From positions 1,698,450-1,762,449 of the forward strand of contig JANAVB010007000.1 of NCBI GenBank assembly GCA_029216955.1: a stretch of 64,000 nt of DNA, read 5' to 3'. The stretch is from Iris pallida (lineage: Eukaryota; Streptophyta; Magnoliopsida; Asparagales; Iridaceae). Each line of letters starts with the position of its first letter. Position 1 is the first letter of the stretch. The notes under the pieces are model-generated. The model had not been told where the DNA came from and searched no databases. It worked only from the letters and a program-made list of their open reading frames with translations. Of this stretch, positions 28,664 through 39,206 are shown in pieces. Made by a program: the position numbers and the translations under genes.

Positions 28664-31600
28664 AATTTCGACGTCATCTTAGGCATGGACTGGCTGAAAG
28701 ATAGTTGTGCCACAATAAATTGTCGAAGAGGGAGTGTATCTTTTAATATTCCAGGCATGGAACGATTTACCCTAGTCAGATCAGTGGCAACCCAACAAGA
28801 AGAAGAAGGAGTAGTAGCGGCAATGGAAGAAGTTCAAGTCCCGAAGGTAGTTGAAGAGTTCATTGATGTATTTCCCGAAGAACTTTCAGGTTTACCCCCA
28901 GTTAGGGATATTGAGTTCAGTATAGAATTGGCACCTGGAACTCAACCAATATCAGTTCGAGTTTACAGAATGACAGATTTCGAGCAGGCCAAGGTGTATC
29001 AGCACGAAGAGGAGCTGAAGGCGAAGAAGTTTATTTGAGACAGCGGATCACCATGGGCAGCACCAGTGGTACTTGTAGGGAAGAAAGACGGTTGATCTAG
29101 ATTGTGCATTGACTACAGAAAGCTCAATGCGGCAACAGTAAAGAACAAGTATCCACTACCTAGAATCGACGACTTATTTGATCAGTTGAGCAGAGCAAGA
29201 GTTTTATCCGAGATAGAACTTCAGTCAGGGTATCATCAAGTTAGAGTTTGAGAAGAGGATATTCCCAAGACAGCATTCAGGTCGAAGTACGAGCATTACT
29301 AATTTCTAGTTATGCCATTTGGTTTGACCAATGCTCTAGCAATATTTATGGATTTGATGAACTGCATCTTTATGCCATACTTAGGTCAATTTGTCGTTGT
29401 GTTCCTCAACGATATTCTCGTATACCCAGCTAGTGAAGAAGAGCATGAAGATCACCTCAGGAAAGCGTTGCAGGTTCTGAGAGAGAACCAGTTGTACGCC
29501 AAGCTCAACAAGTGTAAGATTTGGACGGATCGAATTTCATTCTTGGGACATCATATCAGGGGCTGGGGTAGCAGTGGATACCAAAAAGATAGAAGCAGTA
29601 GAGAGTTGGCCAGTACCTAAGACCGTAGCTGATGTGCATAGTTTCTTGGGATTGGCAGGATATTACAGAAGGTTCATATCAGACTTTACAAGACTTTCAG
29701 CACCCATGACCCGCTTGACACGGAAGGATGTGCCATTCGTCTGGTTGATAGAAAGCCAGGCATCGTTTGAGAATTTGAAGCAGAAATTGATATCGGCACC
29801 CATTCTTATATTGCCAGTTGGACCCGGAGGTTTTACCGTTTATTATGACGCGTCAGGAAAGGGACTTGGGTGTTTCCTCATGCAACATGGAAAGGTGATA
29901 GCATATGTATCTAGGCAACGTTGAGACTACGAGAAGAATTATCCAACCCACGACTTGGAGTTGGCGGCAGTGGTATTTGCTTTGAAGCTATGGTGGTATT
30001 ACTTGTACGGTGATCGAGTGGATATGTACACAGACCACAAAAGTCTGAAGTACATGTTTACTCAGAAGGAACTGAACATGAGACAGAAAAGATGGTTATA
30101 ATTTATCAAAGATTATGACGTAGAGCTTTTGTATCACCCAGGCAAGGCTAACGTGGCAGCAGATGCTCTTAGCAGGAGAGGCGGCACATTTATGTTGACA
30201 TCACAAAAACATATCTTAGAAAACCTTCAGGAGATGGGCATCGAGGTTATACTTCCTAGTGATATAGGAATTCTGGCAAGTCTACGAGTTCAATCTGACT
30301 TGGTAGACAAAATCAAGGCAACTCAGGCCCAGGACCCAAGGATTTAGAAGCTTAGGACAGAATGTGAGTCAGGACTCAGGAAGGAGATGAAAATTCATGA
30401 AGATGGTACACTTAGGTTTGGATCATGTCTATGTGTGCCTAGTGGAGATATCAGACGGGAGGTTATGACAGAAGTCCACAGTTCTCAGTATTCTATACAC
30501 CCTGGAGGGACCAAAATGTACCAAGATATCAAGCAGCACTACTGGTGGACCGGAATGAAGAGAGAGATAGCTAGATTCATTTTTTGTTACTTAATATGTC
30601 AGCAAGTGAAGGCAGAACAACAGAGGCCGGCTGGATTATTGCAACCGCTTTCTATTTTGGAATGGAAGTGGGAACATATCACAATGGACTTTGTGACCGG
30701 TTTACCGAGATCACCAAGTGGTAAGGATGCCATTTGGGAAATAGTGGACCGGCTTACAAAGGTGGCATATTTTTTTCCTTTTAGAGTAGGGCAATCTACA
30801 GAAAAGTTGACAGAGTTATATATGCAGCAAATAGTCAGGCAGCATAGGGTCCCTGTTAGTATTGTGTCAGATAAAGATACCCATTTTACATCATATTTTT
30901 GGAAAAGTTTACATCATAGTCTGGGTACCAAGTTAAGATTTAGCACGGCTTACCATCCACAGGCGGACGGGCAATCAGAAAGAACAATTCAGACTTTAGA
31001 AGATATGTTACGAGCTTGTATCCTAGATTTTGGAGGATCTTGGGAAAGTCACCTACACTTAGTCGAGTTCTCGTACAACAACAGCTATCAAGCTAGTATC
31101 CAGATGGTGCCATTCGAAGCACTATACATTAAGAAGTGTAGTTCGCCAATGGCATAGGATGATATCGGGGAGAGGAAGATGTTAGGTCCAGAAATAATTA
31201 TTCAGACGGTTGAAGTAGTTAAAGGAATTAGGGAGCGACTTCGAGTTGTGCAAGATTGATATCGACATTGGGCGGACCAGCATGGCAGGCCGCTAGAATT
31301 TTCTGTTGGGGACCACGTGATCTTGCGGATCTCACCTACTCGCGGGGTCATTAGATTTGGCATTCGCGGAAAGTTGAATCCGCGATACGTGGGTCCATTT
31401 GTTATCCTTGATAGGGTAGGCGATGTTGCTTATCATTTGTCCCTTCCACCTTCGTTACGAGAGGTGCTTGATGTATTTTATGTATCAAAGTTGCGTAGGT
31501 ATGTATCAGACCCAAGCCATATCCTCGACCATTCTGAACTGGTTGTTGGTACCAACCTGTCTTACGAGAAACAGCCTGTGTCCATTTTGGATCGAAGGGA

Positions 31601-31790
31601 GAAGATACTCAAGAACCGAACAATTAGCCTTGTCCGTGTTGCTTGGGGTCATCACTCTTTAGGAGAGTCAACGTGGAAACGTGAGGACGATATCCGATCA
31701 CGGTATCCGCACTTATTTGACTCACAAGGTACATTTCTTTTCGTGTACCTTGATTGTCTTGATTCCTTATGTTTATCACCCTATGAGTAG
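28664..31790 (+). pseudogene. G1 pol: protease end, RT, RNase H, integrase, chromodomain, decayed
   Basis: The frame resumes at TTC GAC with FDVILGMDWL (protease C-terminus). RT: LPPVRDIEFSIELAPG (about 28895), MPFGLTNA, and FLNDIL near 29404-29421, where the catalytic aspartate of the FIDD/YxDD box has become asparagine. RNase H: YYDASGKGLGCFLMQ (about 29840) and [11 protein letters not shown]. Integrase: YSIHPGGTKMY, CxxC region changed to YLIC, core MDFVTGLP, SDKDTHF and ERTIQTLEDMLRA. Chromodomain: STWKREDDIRSRYPHLF at about 31668-31718, the Tekay type. Stops are at 29038, about 29098, 29250, 29300, 29922, 30100, 30346, 31155 and 31258; most fit CGA to TGA, CAG to TAG or TGG to TAG changes. 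Confidence 0.92.
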
Positions 31791-31959
31791 AAATTACTTG
31801 ATTTCGTAGATTGATAAATATAGATATATTACTTGCTATTTTCATTGTAAAATAGCTGCTTGCTCAAATTGCTTGTACTTAAATTAGTTTAGTTCTGGTG
31901 TTTCTATCCTGCTTGGACTTGAAATTTTGAGGACAAAATTTTTCTAAGGAGGGTAGAGA
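31791..31959 (+). other. G1 3' untranslated segment and polypurine tract
   Basis: After the chromodomain the sequence runs to TTTTGAGGACAAAATTTTTC and the PPT AAGGAGGGTAGAGA, which touches the LTR start TGTCAC at 31960. The GAGGACAAAATT context is shared with the LARD-A and G3 PPTs. Confidence 0.8.
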
Positions 31960-34146
31960 TGTCACTCTCCATTCCCAGAATACGTATTTTAATATGTGTA
32001 CTGCTTGAATAAATTTATTTAATATTTATCATGCATTTGTTCTGTATTTAAATTCTTCAATTTTGCGCTTATTATTTTTCTGTATTTTATTTTCTGCTTT
32101 TGCTTTGTTCTTAGGATCGGCTTGGGTTGGTTTATTTTTGGATTTGGGGTGGTTCATCATGAACCCAACCAACTTACCATCATCTCCATTTATAGCCCCA
32201 AACTTTTCTCTCTCTTCATTACTCTTATTTACTTCTTCTTCAACCTCCATTACTCTCCTACCAACCTAGAAGAGCTAGGCAAGTATAACTTGCTTCGTGA
32301 TGGATTTTGATTTTTGTTGTTCCATTGTCTTCCTCACGAGATTCTAAGACACTTTAGTACTTAATATTTTTAATTTCCATGGCTTATTTCTTGTAGATCT
32401 AAGCTTGTTGTATTTTCGGATTTCTTGGATTTAGATCTAACTAACCTTGTTGTGTTCAAGTTTTGATGGTTCTATGTTGTATAAAATTTCTTTCTGTCCC
32501 ATTTTGACCTATAAAAGTCTGGATTCTGACCATAAACGAAGGTTTAGTGGAGCTTGGAAGCCATAGATTCCATGGTTCTTCTTCTCGAAAAAGTGGAGAA
32601 GAAAAACAATGGTTTGCCACATAGCCCGCGGCAGTCTTGGCCGCATGGCTTGATTGGCTCTTGGCCGCACAAGACTCCATTTTCCTTGCCGCATATGCAT
32701 GTTTTCCCTGGCCGCATAGGCCTTTGCTGCATGGCTTTCAGTCGCATGGCTTGGTTGGCTTGCAGCCGCATAAGCATTTGTCTTCATGCGTTCCTGGCCG
32801 CATGGCCCATTGCCGTATGGGTCTCTGGCCGCATAGCTCTTGGCAGCGTTTGCCGTATGAACTTTTCTCTCTGGCCGCATAGCTCTTTGCAGCGTTTGCC
32901 GTATGAACTTTTTTATCTGGCCGCATGGCTTGGTTGGCTTTCAGCCGCATAGCTATCTCTAGCTATTAGCCGCATGAAACCTTTCCCTGTAGCCGCATAT
33001 GCATGTTTTCTCGTCAGCCGCATGAACTTTTCTTCCCGAGCTGCATGACCTTGCCCGGCTTTTGCCACATGGCTTTGTTGGCTCTCATCCGCATGAGACC
33101 CTGCTTTCCTTACCGTATGGCTGCTTGCCGCATAGGCTTCTAGCCGCATGGCTTTCGACAGTTTCCTGCATGGCAATCCTTGGCCGCATAAGCATGGCCC
33201 TTGGCTCCCGGGCCGCATGGGATTCTGACCCGATTCTGGCCACATAGAAGGGCATCCATCTATTGCCGCCCATAGTGCCTTTTAGCTGTTTCTTGTCCCG
33301 GATTGACATTGATTGTTACCTTGACTAATAATTGATCATGCGTTCCTAGTTGGAACTAAGAGACTGGCTAGTCGTCTTACGAATTGAATGAGACACGTTC
33401 ATGTATGAACCATGAACCATTACGATCGACCACCCGATCCGAACATTGGCAAATGGACACATGTTGACTTCTATTTTACTGTAAAGGCAGCATGTACATC
33501 TTACAGTCAAGGCATGATTCTTCCGTGGTTAGGTTTGATTGTTGCATTACGCTATGTAAGACATACAAGCCAACCGCACAGGTATCGTTGTAGAGTTGTG
33601 CATATCGTACTCTGTACGGAAGTACTCATTCTGAATGACCATGATCCACGGCATGGGATTTCAATCAATATAGGGACTATTAAGCTAAATAAAATAATGA
33701 TTGTATGGAGAGAATGGATTCCCGAGTTCTTACATGGTAGCCATCTTTGGGATGATTAGTGCCCCGACATGCTGGCTGGTTTCCACAGATACTACAAATC
33801 TGCCACATGGGCAGGGAGTGGTATCTGCCTATATTGTATATATACTGATGACGGGTGTCCCGCTGGAACTCATCTAATTCATGATTGGCGCAATTGATTA
33901 TTGGATAGACTAGTCTTGCTTGTACATAGTAAGAACTGAGGAATCCCTTATTGCATACTTCCAGGGCAACTTGGAACTTACAGTAGCAAGCCGTAGTAGT
34001 TGCATGGCCGTTTAAATTGACTTGTCTGTGCACTGTACCTACTCTGTTAACTACTGAGATGAGCAGAACGTCAGGACATAACGGGTCAACTTCTGTCCTT
34101 GTTTGGTTGGAAAGTTGGCTTGAAGTGTCGTGATGTTGGGCGAACC
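31960..34146 (+). repeat. G1 3' LTR, truncated by G3
   Basis: Starts TGTCACTCTCCATTCCCAG and matches 14612 to about 16798, including the GCCGCAT array (32625-33245). It stops at GGGCGAACC; G3 begins at 34147. The missing end corresponds to about 16799-17413 of the 5' LTR. Confidence 0.9.
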
Positions 34147-35002
34147 TGTAACTCCCTTGCCCAAAATTTTCAAAATTTTATTTAATTAGTTATTCTATTT
34201 TTCGTATTTTGAAATACTTCATCTCTGAAACTATGGACGTTATTTTCCATTATATTTCAAAACTAGTTTAAAATTATGATTTGAAAATAATATTAGGTTT
34301 TAATAAAAATATCTATTTTTGAACCCATTACTTGCATTATAAAATATGTTGGGCCTTCAAACGCTCGAAAGTGATTTGAAAAAAAAATTATATCCATTTG
34401 AATAAAAAGGATATTTATTAAATTATTTTAAATAAGGTTTTGATTGAATAAAACTATACTTTAGACTTTTGATAGCATTTAATATTATTCAAAGGTACTA
34501 TTTTGATCGTTCATTTGATTTGAATTAGAATTGATACAATTGAATTATTTTATAATATTTTAAATTATTATTGCAATCGTTATAGTATTGTGTGTGGATT
34601 AATTTGTATTTATATTTTATTTTAAGTTAAATTATGTAAAGATTTATCCCCTAGAATTATTGGTGACATTGGCTATGAATTCTGATTTACTATTATGGTC
34701 GATCGATTCAGCCAAATCTAATTTATGATTTATTTGTTTAGATGTGATTAATAAAGGACTATATATTTTTAATAATATTTTTTTAAATAGAAGCATTACA
34801 TAAAGAAAAGATTGTTTAGGATATATTAGATATTGAAACAATCATAATTTATATTTAAATTAAGCTGGGATAGAAATCTTCAAACCACCCTTATCCTTTT
34901 ATCTCTAACTAACAATGGCCGACCTATGCATTCCTTCTAGATTATAGTGAATCCGACCTTGTGATTCTATCACATCTATATATGGTAGAAATCTTCCCCT
35001 GT

Positions 35003-35070
<68 letters not shown>

Positions 35071-35150
35071 CATCAACCAGCAACGCAACTACCGCCCTGT
35101 TCTTGGACACTAGTCCACAGCAGACCCCGTCCCTTTCTTCGTTCGCCTGT
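34147..35150 (+). repeat. G3 5' LTR, first segment
   Basis: Matches 62833-63688 closely. Similarity ends after CCCCTGTTA, where this copy enters a (TA)n run (35005-35068) and then a C-rich stretch ending in CCTGT (35146-35150), the TSD of the solo LTR. No genes. Confidence 0.85.
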
Positions 35151-37196
35151 TGTCACGACCCGTACCCGCTTTTCGAATACGAGACGTGCCCAAGCCAGCC
35201 TACGCCGCAGAGTCGGCGGTAGAACGCTGTCAAGCTCGCAAGAAATAAATGCTCGGAATCACAAAACATAATATTTGCAATTAATGAAAGGAAATATAAG
35301 ATTTACAATTAATGAAAATGGTACAACTGTTTTCTATTTCTAAGTTGACTTCAGCATACCCAAGCCTTCCCAATGCTAAGAGTGATCGCGGCTAAACCTG
35401 AAAAATATTGGTTTCCAGTCAGGAATGGAACAAGTACACAAACCGACGATAATACGAAAACACAATAGAATTAACAAGACATGAAAATAACATATGAGAT
35501 ATGAAAACTGGAAAGTACTGATGACATGGCACGGTGGAGATAAAAAGGAAAAATAAAAGACATCTACCTAGGTGGTGTGAAATATCTGTTTCGACATGTG
35601 AACGGCTAGAGGGTAAATCCGGCATCTACACGTGTCGTGTGCAGATGCTATTATTCACGAATAGACATCATGAGATAGTTCTGGGTAGTCCACATTTCTA
35701 CTAAGATATTTCCTCTCCCGATTACTCCGTGTGACGAGCGTGTCAACAAGCAGCAAGATATATGTATAGACATAAAATGAAAAGACTACTATGAATCGAA
35801 AGCAATCAGACAGTGCACTTGCCTGAGGTCCTTAGCTGGAGAAACCAATAACACTATACCACTCAACGAGCCACAATCAGTCAACACATGCAGAAGTATC
35901 CAGATGCTGAAATAAACAGTACCAACGTTCTCAGAATAGTCAAATTAGCTAGGATTGCCTGTCCTTAAGTCCAATTCTGGACACAGGAGCAAAACGGTAA
36001 TTTCGGACAAAAACAATGTCCGCCGTTGGACCCACTTTGCACAGAAAAGCGTGCTAGAGTCAATGGTCTCTAAAGTCATCAAACTACATGTCTACGGATC
36101 CGATTTTCCGATACGAACCCAACCGTATGTCCAAAGTTGGATTCCGGCGGGCCGTGCACAAAATCACCCGTTGAGTGGGACCGTGGGGACCGCAAAACGA
36201 CGTACGATTCAACTGTCTCAGAATTGGACCAAACTTGGCATACAGGACCAGAAAAAAGATACGGTCCTGTTGGCGCAAGTTTCGTCTCGATCTGACCAGC
36301 GTGAACAAAGTAATTAGAGAATTTGCACATAGGTCGATACGATAAATTTCGACGGATACGCATCAAATTCGTCGCGCACACGCGACCAATTTAAATTTCG
36401 TCAAAGCCCACACGACCACGAAGCCGTTACTCACCTTTCGATGCTTTCGGTTTGCGACCACGTCGCCCGGAATGGCAGGATGCACGTCGTGTGGATGAGT
36501 TTTTCTAAATTTTTCTATTATTCAAAACAGGTTTTTCTAAAACTTTGGAATCGAATATCTTTCCGTAAACTAGATGAAAAATCCATCTATCAGAAGGGTT
36601 TCGATCCCCTATATGTTGTCTAACACTTTCTTCAATTACTTTTGACAAAAGCTTACTGGATTGCTCGGGATTTGCTCCCAAACAGGGTTACCTGGACTGG
36701 CTAAATGTCCTGTTTCGGGACAGATTTCTAGTCGACTTTGAGTCGATTTCCTGGCCGATCTAGCGCGTCTATATGCAAAGTAATTGAAAGGATGTAAAGA
36801 CGCATATGTAGGCTTCGTACCTGAGGAGGAAGATCGCGAAACGATCGCTCGATCGAGGCGTGAAATCGTTGCGAAGTCGGCCCCGCGCAGTGTCGCTGCT
36901 GTTGTTGTTCTCTGTTTATCCCGCGCACGTGTGGCCTCCGACGACTCCGTCGCCGTCTGACGGCCGCCCACGGCGGGCTGGCGCGTGCACGGTGGTGCAC
37001 CTAGGGGTGGTGGCGTGGGTGTTCTTATCGTATGATTAGGGTTTGAGGTTTTCTCCTTTCGACTACTCTGTAGATTATATATACGCGAGTAACCTGTTTT
37101 CCCAGGGTCGAGTTTGAGTACCCAGTGCTCGGGTTTGGGAATTGCAAGGGTGGGGTTGCTGTTTTGTGTGGGAAAAACTTAGGCCGGGGCTGAGAT

Positions 37197-37285
37197 CAGT
37201 TTGGGCAGTCACGAGCTAGATGCCCAGGTGTTCGGCAATTGTTGCAAGCCTTCTCGTTGGTACAGTACTCGGCAGCAATATGACC
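37197..37285 (-). pseudogene. CCHC zinc-knuckle exon fragment (CNBP/HEXBP-like host gene)
   Basis: On the minus strand 37285-37197 reads GHIAAE, then TNEKA, CNNCRTPGHLARDC and PN. The last knuckle is a perfect CX2CX4HX4C, and the context is that of plant CNBP/GIS2/HEXBP-like nucleic-acid-binding proteins rather than of a gag knuckle. It is preceded by an ideal splice acceptor, (CT)n then GAGCAG (37306-37286), so an intron-exon junction was copied from genomic DNA. One extra codon (TAC) precedes the first cysteine. Both sides are LTR sequence. Family assignment is from memory of the motif spacing. The alternative, a retroviral nucleocapsid piece, is less likely because of the acceptor and the tandem-knuckle spacing. 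Confidence 0.68.
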
Positions 37286-37425
37286 CTGCTCGAGAGAGAG
37301 AGAGAGTAATAAAAATAAATCAGGTCATCATGCTCTTTCCAATGTACCACAATAACAAGGGCTTTACAACATATTACAGTGCCAGATATTCAATTTCCTT
37401 TTGTTTATTTCTTTTCCATTTATTT

Positions 37426-37431
<6 letters not shown>

Positions 37432-37474
<43 letters not shown>

Positions 37475-37550
37475 ATATGTGTATGATGGCTATATGTACA
37501 TATGTGTATGATGGCTATATGTACACCAAATAATACAATCATGGTATATT

Positions 37551-37590
<40 letters not shown>
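37432..37590. repeat. (TA)n runs and left copy of a ~68-bp duplication flanking the LINE
   Basis: (TA)n at 37432-37470 is followed by CACAATATGTGTATGATGGC and on to TATTATCA (about 37553), then (TA)n to 37590. The same block, without an extra internal 25-bp repeat, lies at about 38381-38447. Confidence 0.85.
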
Positions 37591-37596
<6 letters not shown>

Positions 37597-38356
37597 AACC
37601 GCCACTTTATTTCATCAAAAATCTCAAAAAATTACAAGAGACTTGCTACCCAAAAACAGTAACAAGTAAAAAACTAACTGTAACCTACTGGAACAGAACG
37701 TATGTGTCTACACCGAGTCATCACCCTTCGTACTTGTCTTTTGATTTCATTGAGCGCCTGCACCCCAGAGAATTTATAGCTCTCATATCTCCACTTGTTT
37801 CTGTTTTTCCATATTACCCAGAGAGTAGCTGCCACAACAATCTCCTTCAAATGCTTCATAGGCCTCCTCCACCACTTTCGAAATCTAATTAGCATCGAAC
37901 CAGAACTCTGGATATTAAAATCTTGCTGTAAGCCACTCCAAACAAATTGAGCAAGTTGGCCGGTAGAGAAGATATGCTCTATTGTTTCCAGATCAGGATT
38001 TTCACAACAGTGACATTGTGAAGCTATATGAAACCCAAGTTTCTGAATATTATCGTCAGTGGGAAGACGATTATGCATGAGACGCCAAGCAAGCACAGAC
38101 CATTTTATAGGGATACATGTATTCCAGATATGAGTGAAATCAGGACGTCGAGAATGCTGCACTCTCGTATGCTTATAAGCAGAGGAGACTGTAAAAACTC
38201 CACTTGATGCAGGACTCCATCTCCAAACATTAGAATCTCCTGGATCAGGAACAATAAGATGATTAGCAATCATTCTTCCCTTCAACAACCTCTTCCATAT
38301 TGCTGATGAACTGGAATTAGCTTGAGTAATATCAATGTTCGAATATTTGCAATATG

Positions 38357-38357
<1 letters not shown>
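37591..38357 (-). pseudogene. LINE (non-LTR retrotransposon) 3' fragment with zf-RVT domain
   Basis: On the minus strand the frame holds VWRWSPASSGVFTVSSAYKH, WSVLAWRLMHNRLPT, CHCCENPDLETIEHIF and VVAATLWVIWKNRN. This is the reverse-transcriptase zinc-binding domain (PF13966) and C-terminal end of plant LINE ORF2. The upstream RT and endonuclease are absent, as in usual 5' truncation. After the stop (37674) an 80-bp tail contains GATGAAATAAAGTGG, typical of plant LINE 3' UTRs, and ends in (TA)n rather than poly-A. It is flanked by a ~68-bp direct repeat. The insertion lies within the solo LTR. Confidence 0.85.
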
Positions 38358-38388
<31 letters not shown>

Positions 38389-38439
38389 CACAATATGTGT
38401 ATGATGGCTATATGTACACCAAATAATACAATCATGGTA

Positions 38440-38503
<64 letters not shown>
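38358..38503. repeat. right copy of LINE-flanking duplication with (TA)n
   Basis: TA-rich run (38357-38387), block CACAATATGTGTATGATGGC to TATTATCA (38447), then (TA)n to about 38503. It mirrors 37432-37590. Confidence 0.85.
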
Positions 38504-39206
38504 GATCAATATCTACAATCAATACATATAATTATTAATTCTAAACACTAAAATATATAATTAACATTATCTAGGAATTTTATATAAAATACATCGTGTA
38601 CAATTTATGTACATTTTCATACAAAATGTATATTGCCTATGCAAATGCCAAAATCCAATTATCATTCTACGAGAATATTTTCATGATACCAGAATAGTAA
38701 CCTAATAGCAAGAATATTTTAGGATATAAATTATACAGATATAACAATATTTTCCAAAATGCTTTCTAAATCACTAAAGTAAAATGCCAATACAACATAC
38801 ATCTATATGGTCGTCTCTGAACATACTACCCAACTACGTGGGCTTGGACTTGGTTCGGGTCCGGTCTGGACTAGTTCGGTCTCACCGAGTCTCCTAAAAA
38901 GTCATAATTATAGAAAGACTAATTAAATCATTTAATGGATATCAAGCCGCATCTAGGCCTGGTTTTCCTAGTTAGAACATTCCTATAGCTTTGCATTCTC
39001 CTACCATGGCTAAACAATAATCAAAACAAGCTACTGCACTATCCGTGCCATGATTCCTAGCCGTCTTGTACTTCAAAACTCCATCATGGCTAAAGTCATC
39101 CACCGTATTAATTAACTAAATAATCATTATAAAAATATAAAAACCACCATTTAAATCAATTACATAATAAAAATATTTAAAAAAAATTTCGGGAAGGGAG
39201 GCTACA

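Larger units (their letters stand above)
14612..34146 (+). mobile_element. G1, Ty3/gypsy chromovirus (Tekay/Del type), interrupted by CACTA-2 and cut by G3
   Basis: The 5' LTR is 14612-17413 and the 3' LTR starts at 31960 after a clear PPT. Between them the domain order is gag, protease, RT, RNase H, integrase and chromodomain. Without CACTA-2 and one TSD the internal region is about 5.2 kb, normal for Tekay elements. The 3' LTR is truncated at 34146 where G3 begins, and its last ~615 bp are not in the window. Compared segments of the two LTRs differ by about 4 percent, all transitions in the piece I counted, so G1 is older than LARD-A. Confidence 0.9.
35151..39206 (-). mobile_element. solo LTR of a G3-related family, TSD CCTGT
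   Basis: On the minus strand it begins TGTAGCCTCCCTTCCCGAAA (39206) and ends GGGTACGGGTCGTGACA (35151). CCTGT flanks it at 35146-35150 and 39207-39211. The end sequence is nearly identical to the end of the G3 LTR at 59553, and the start resembles that of G3. No internal region is present, so it arose by recombination between the LTRs of a former element. It carries a CNBP/HEXBP-like exon fragment and a LINE fragment, which explain its 4.06 kb length. Confidence 0.88.
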
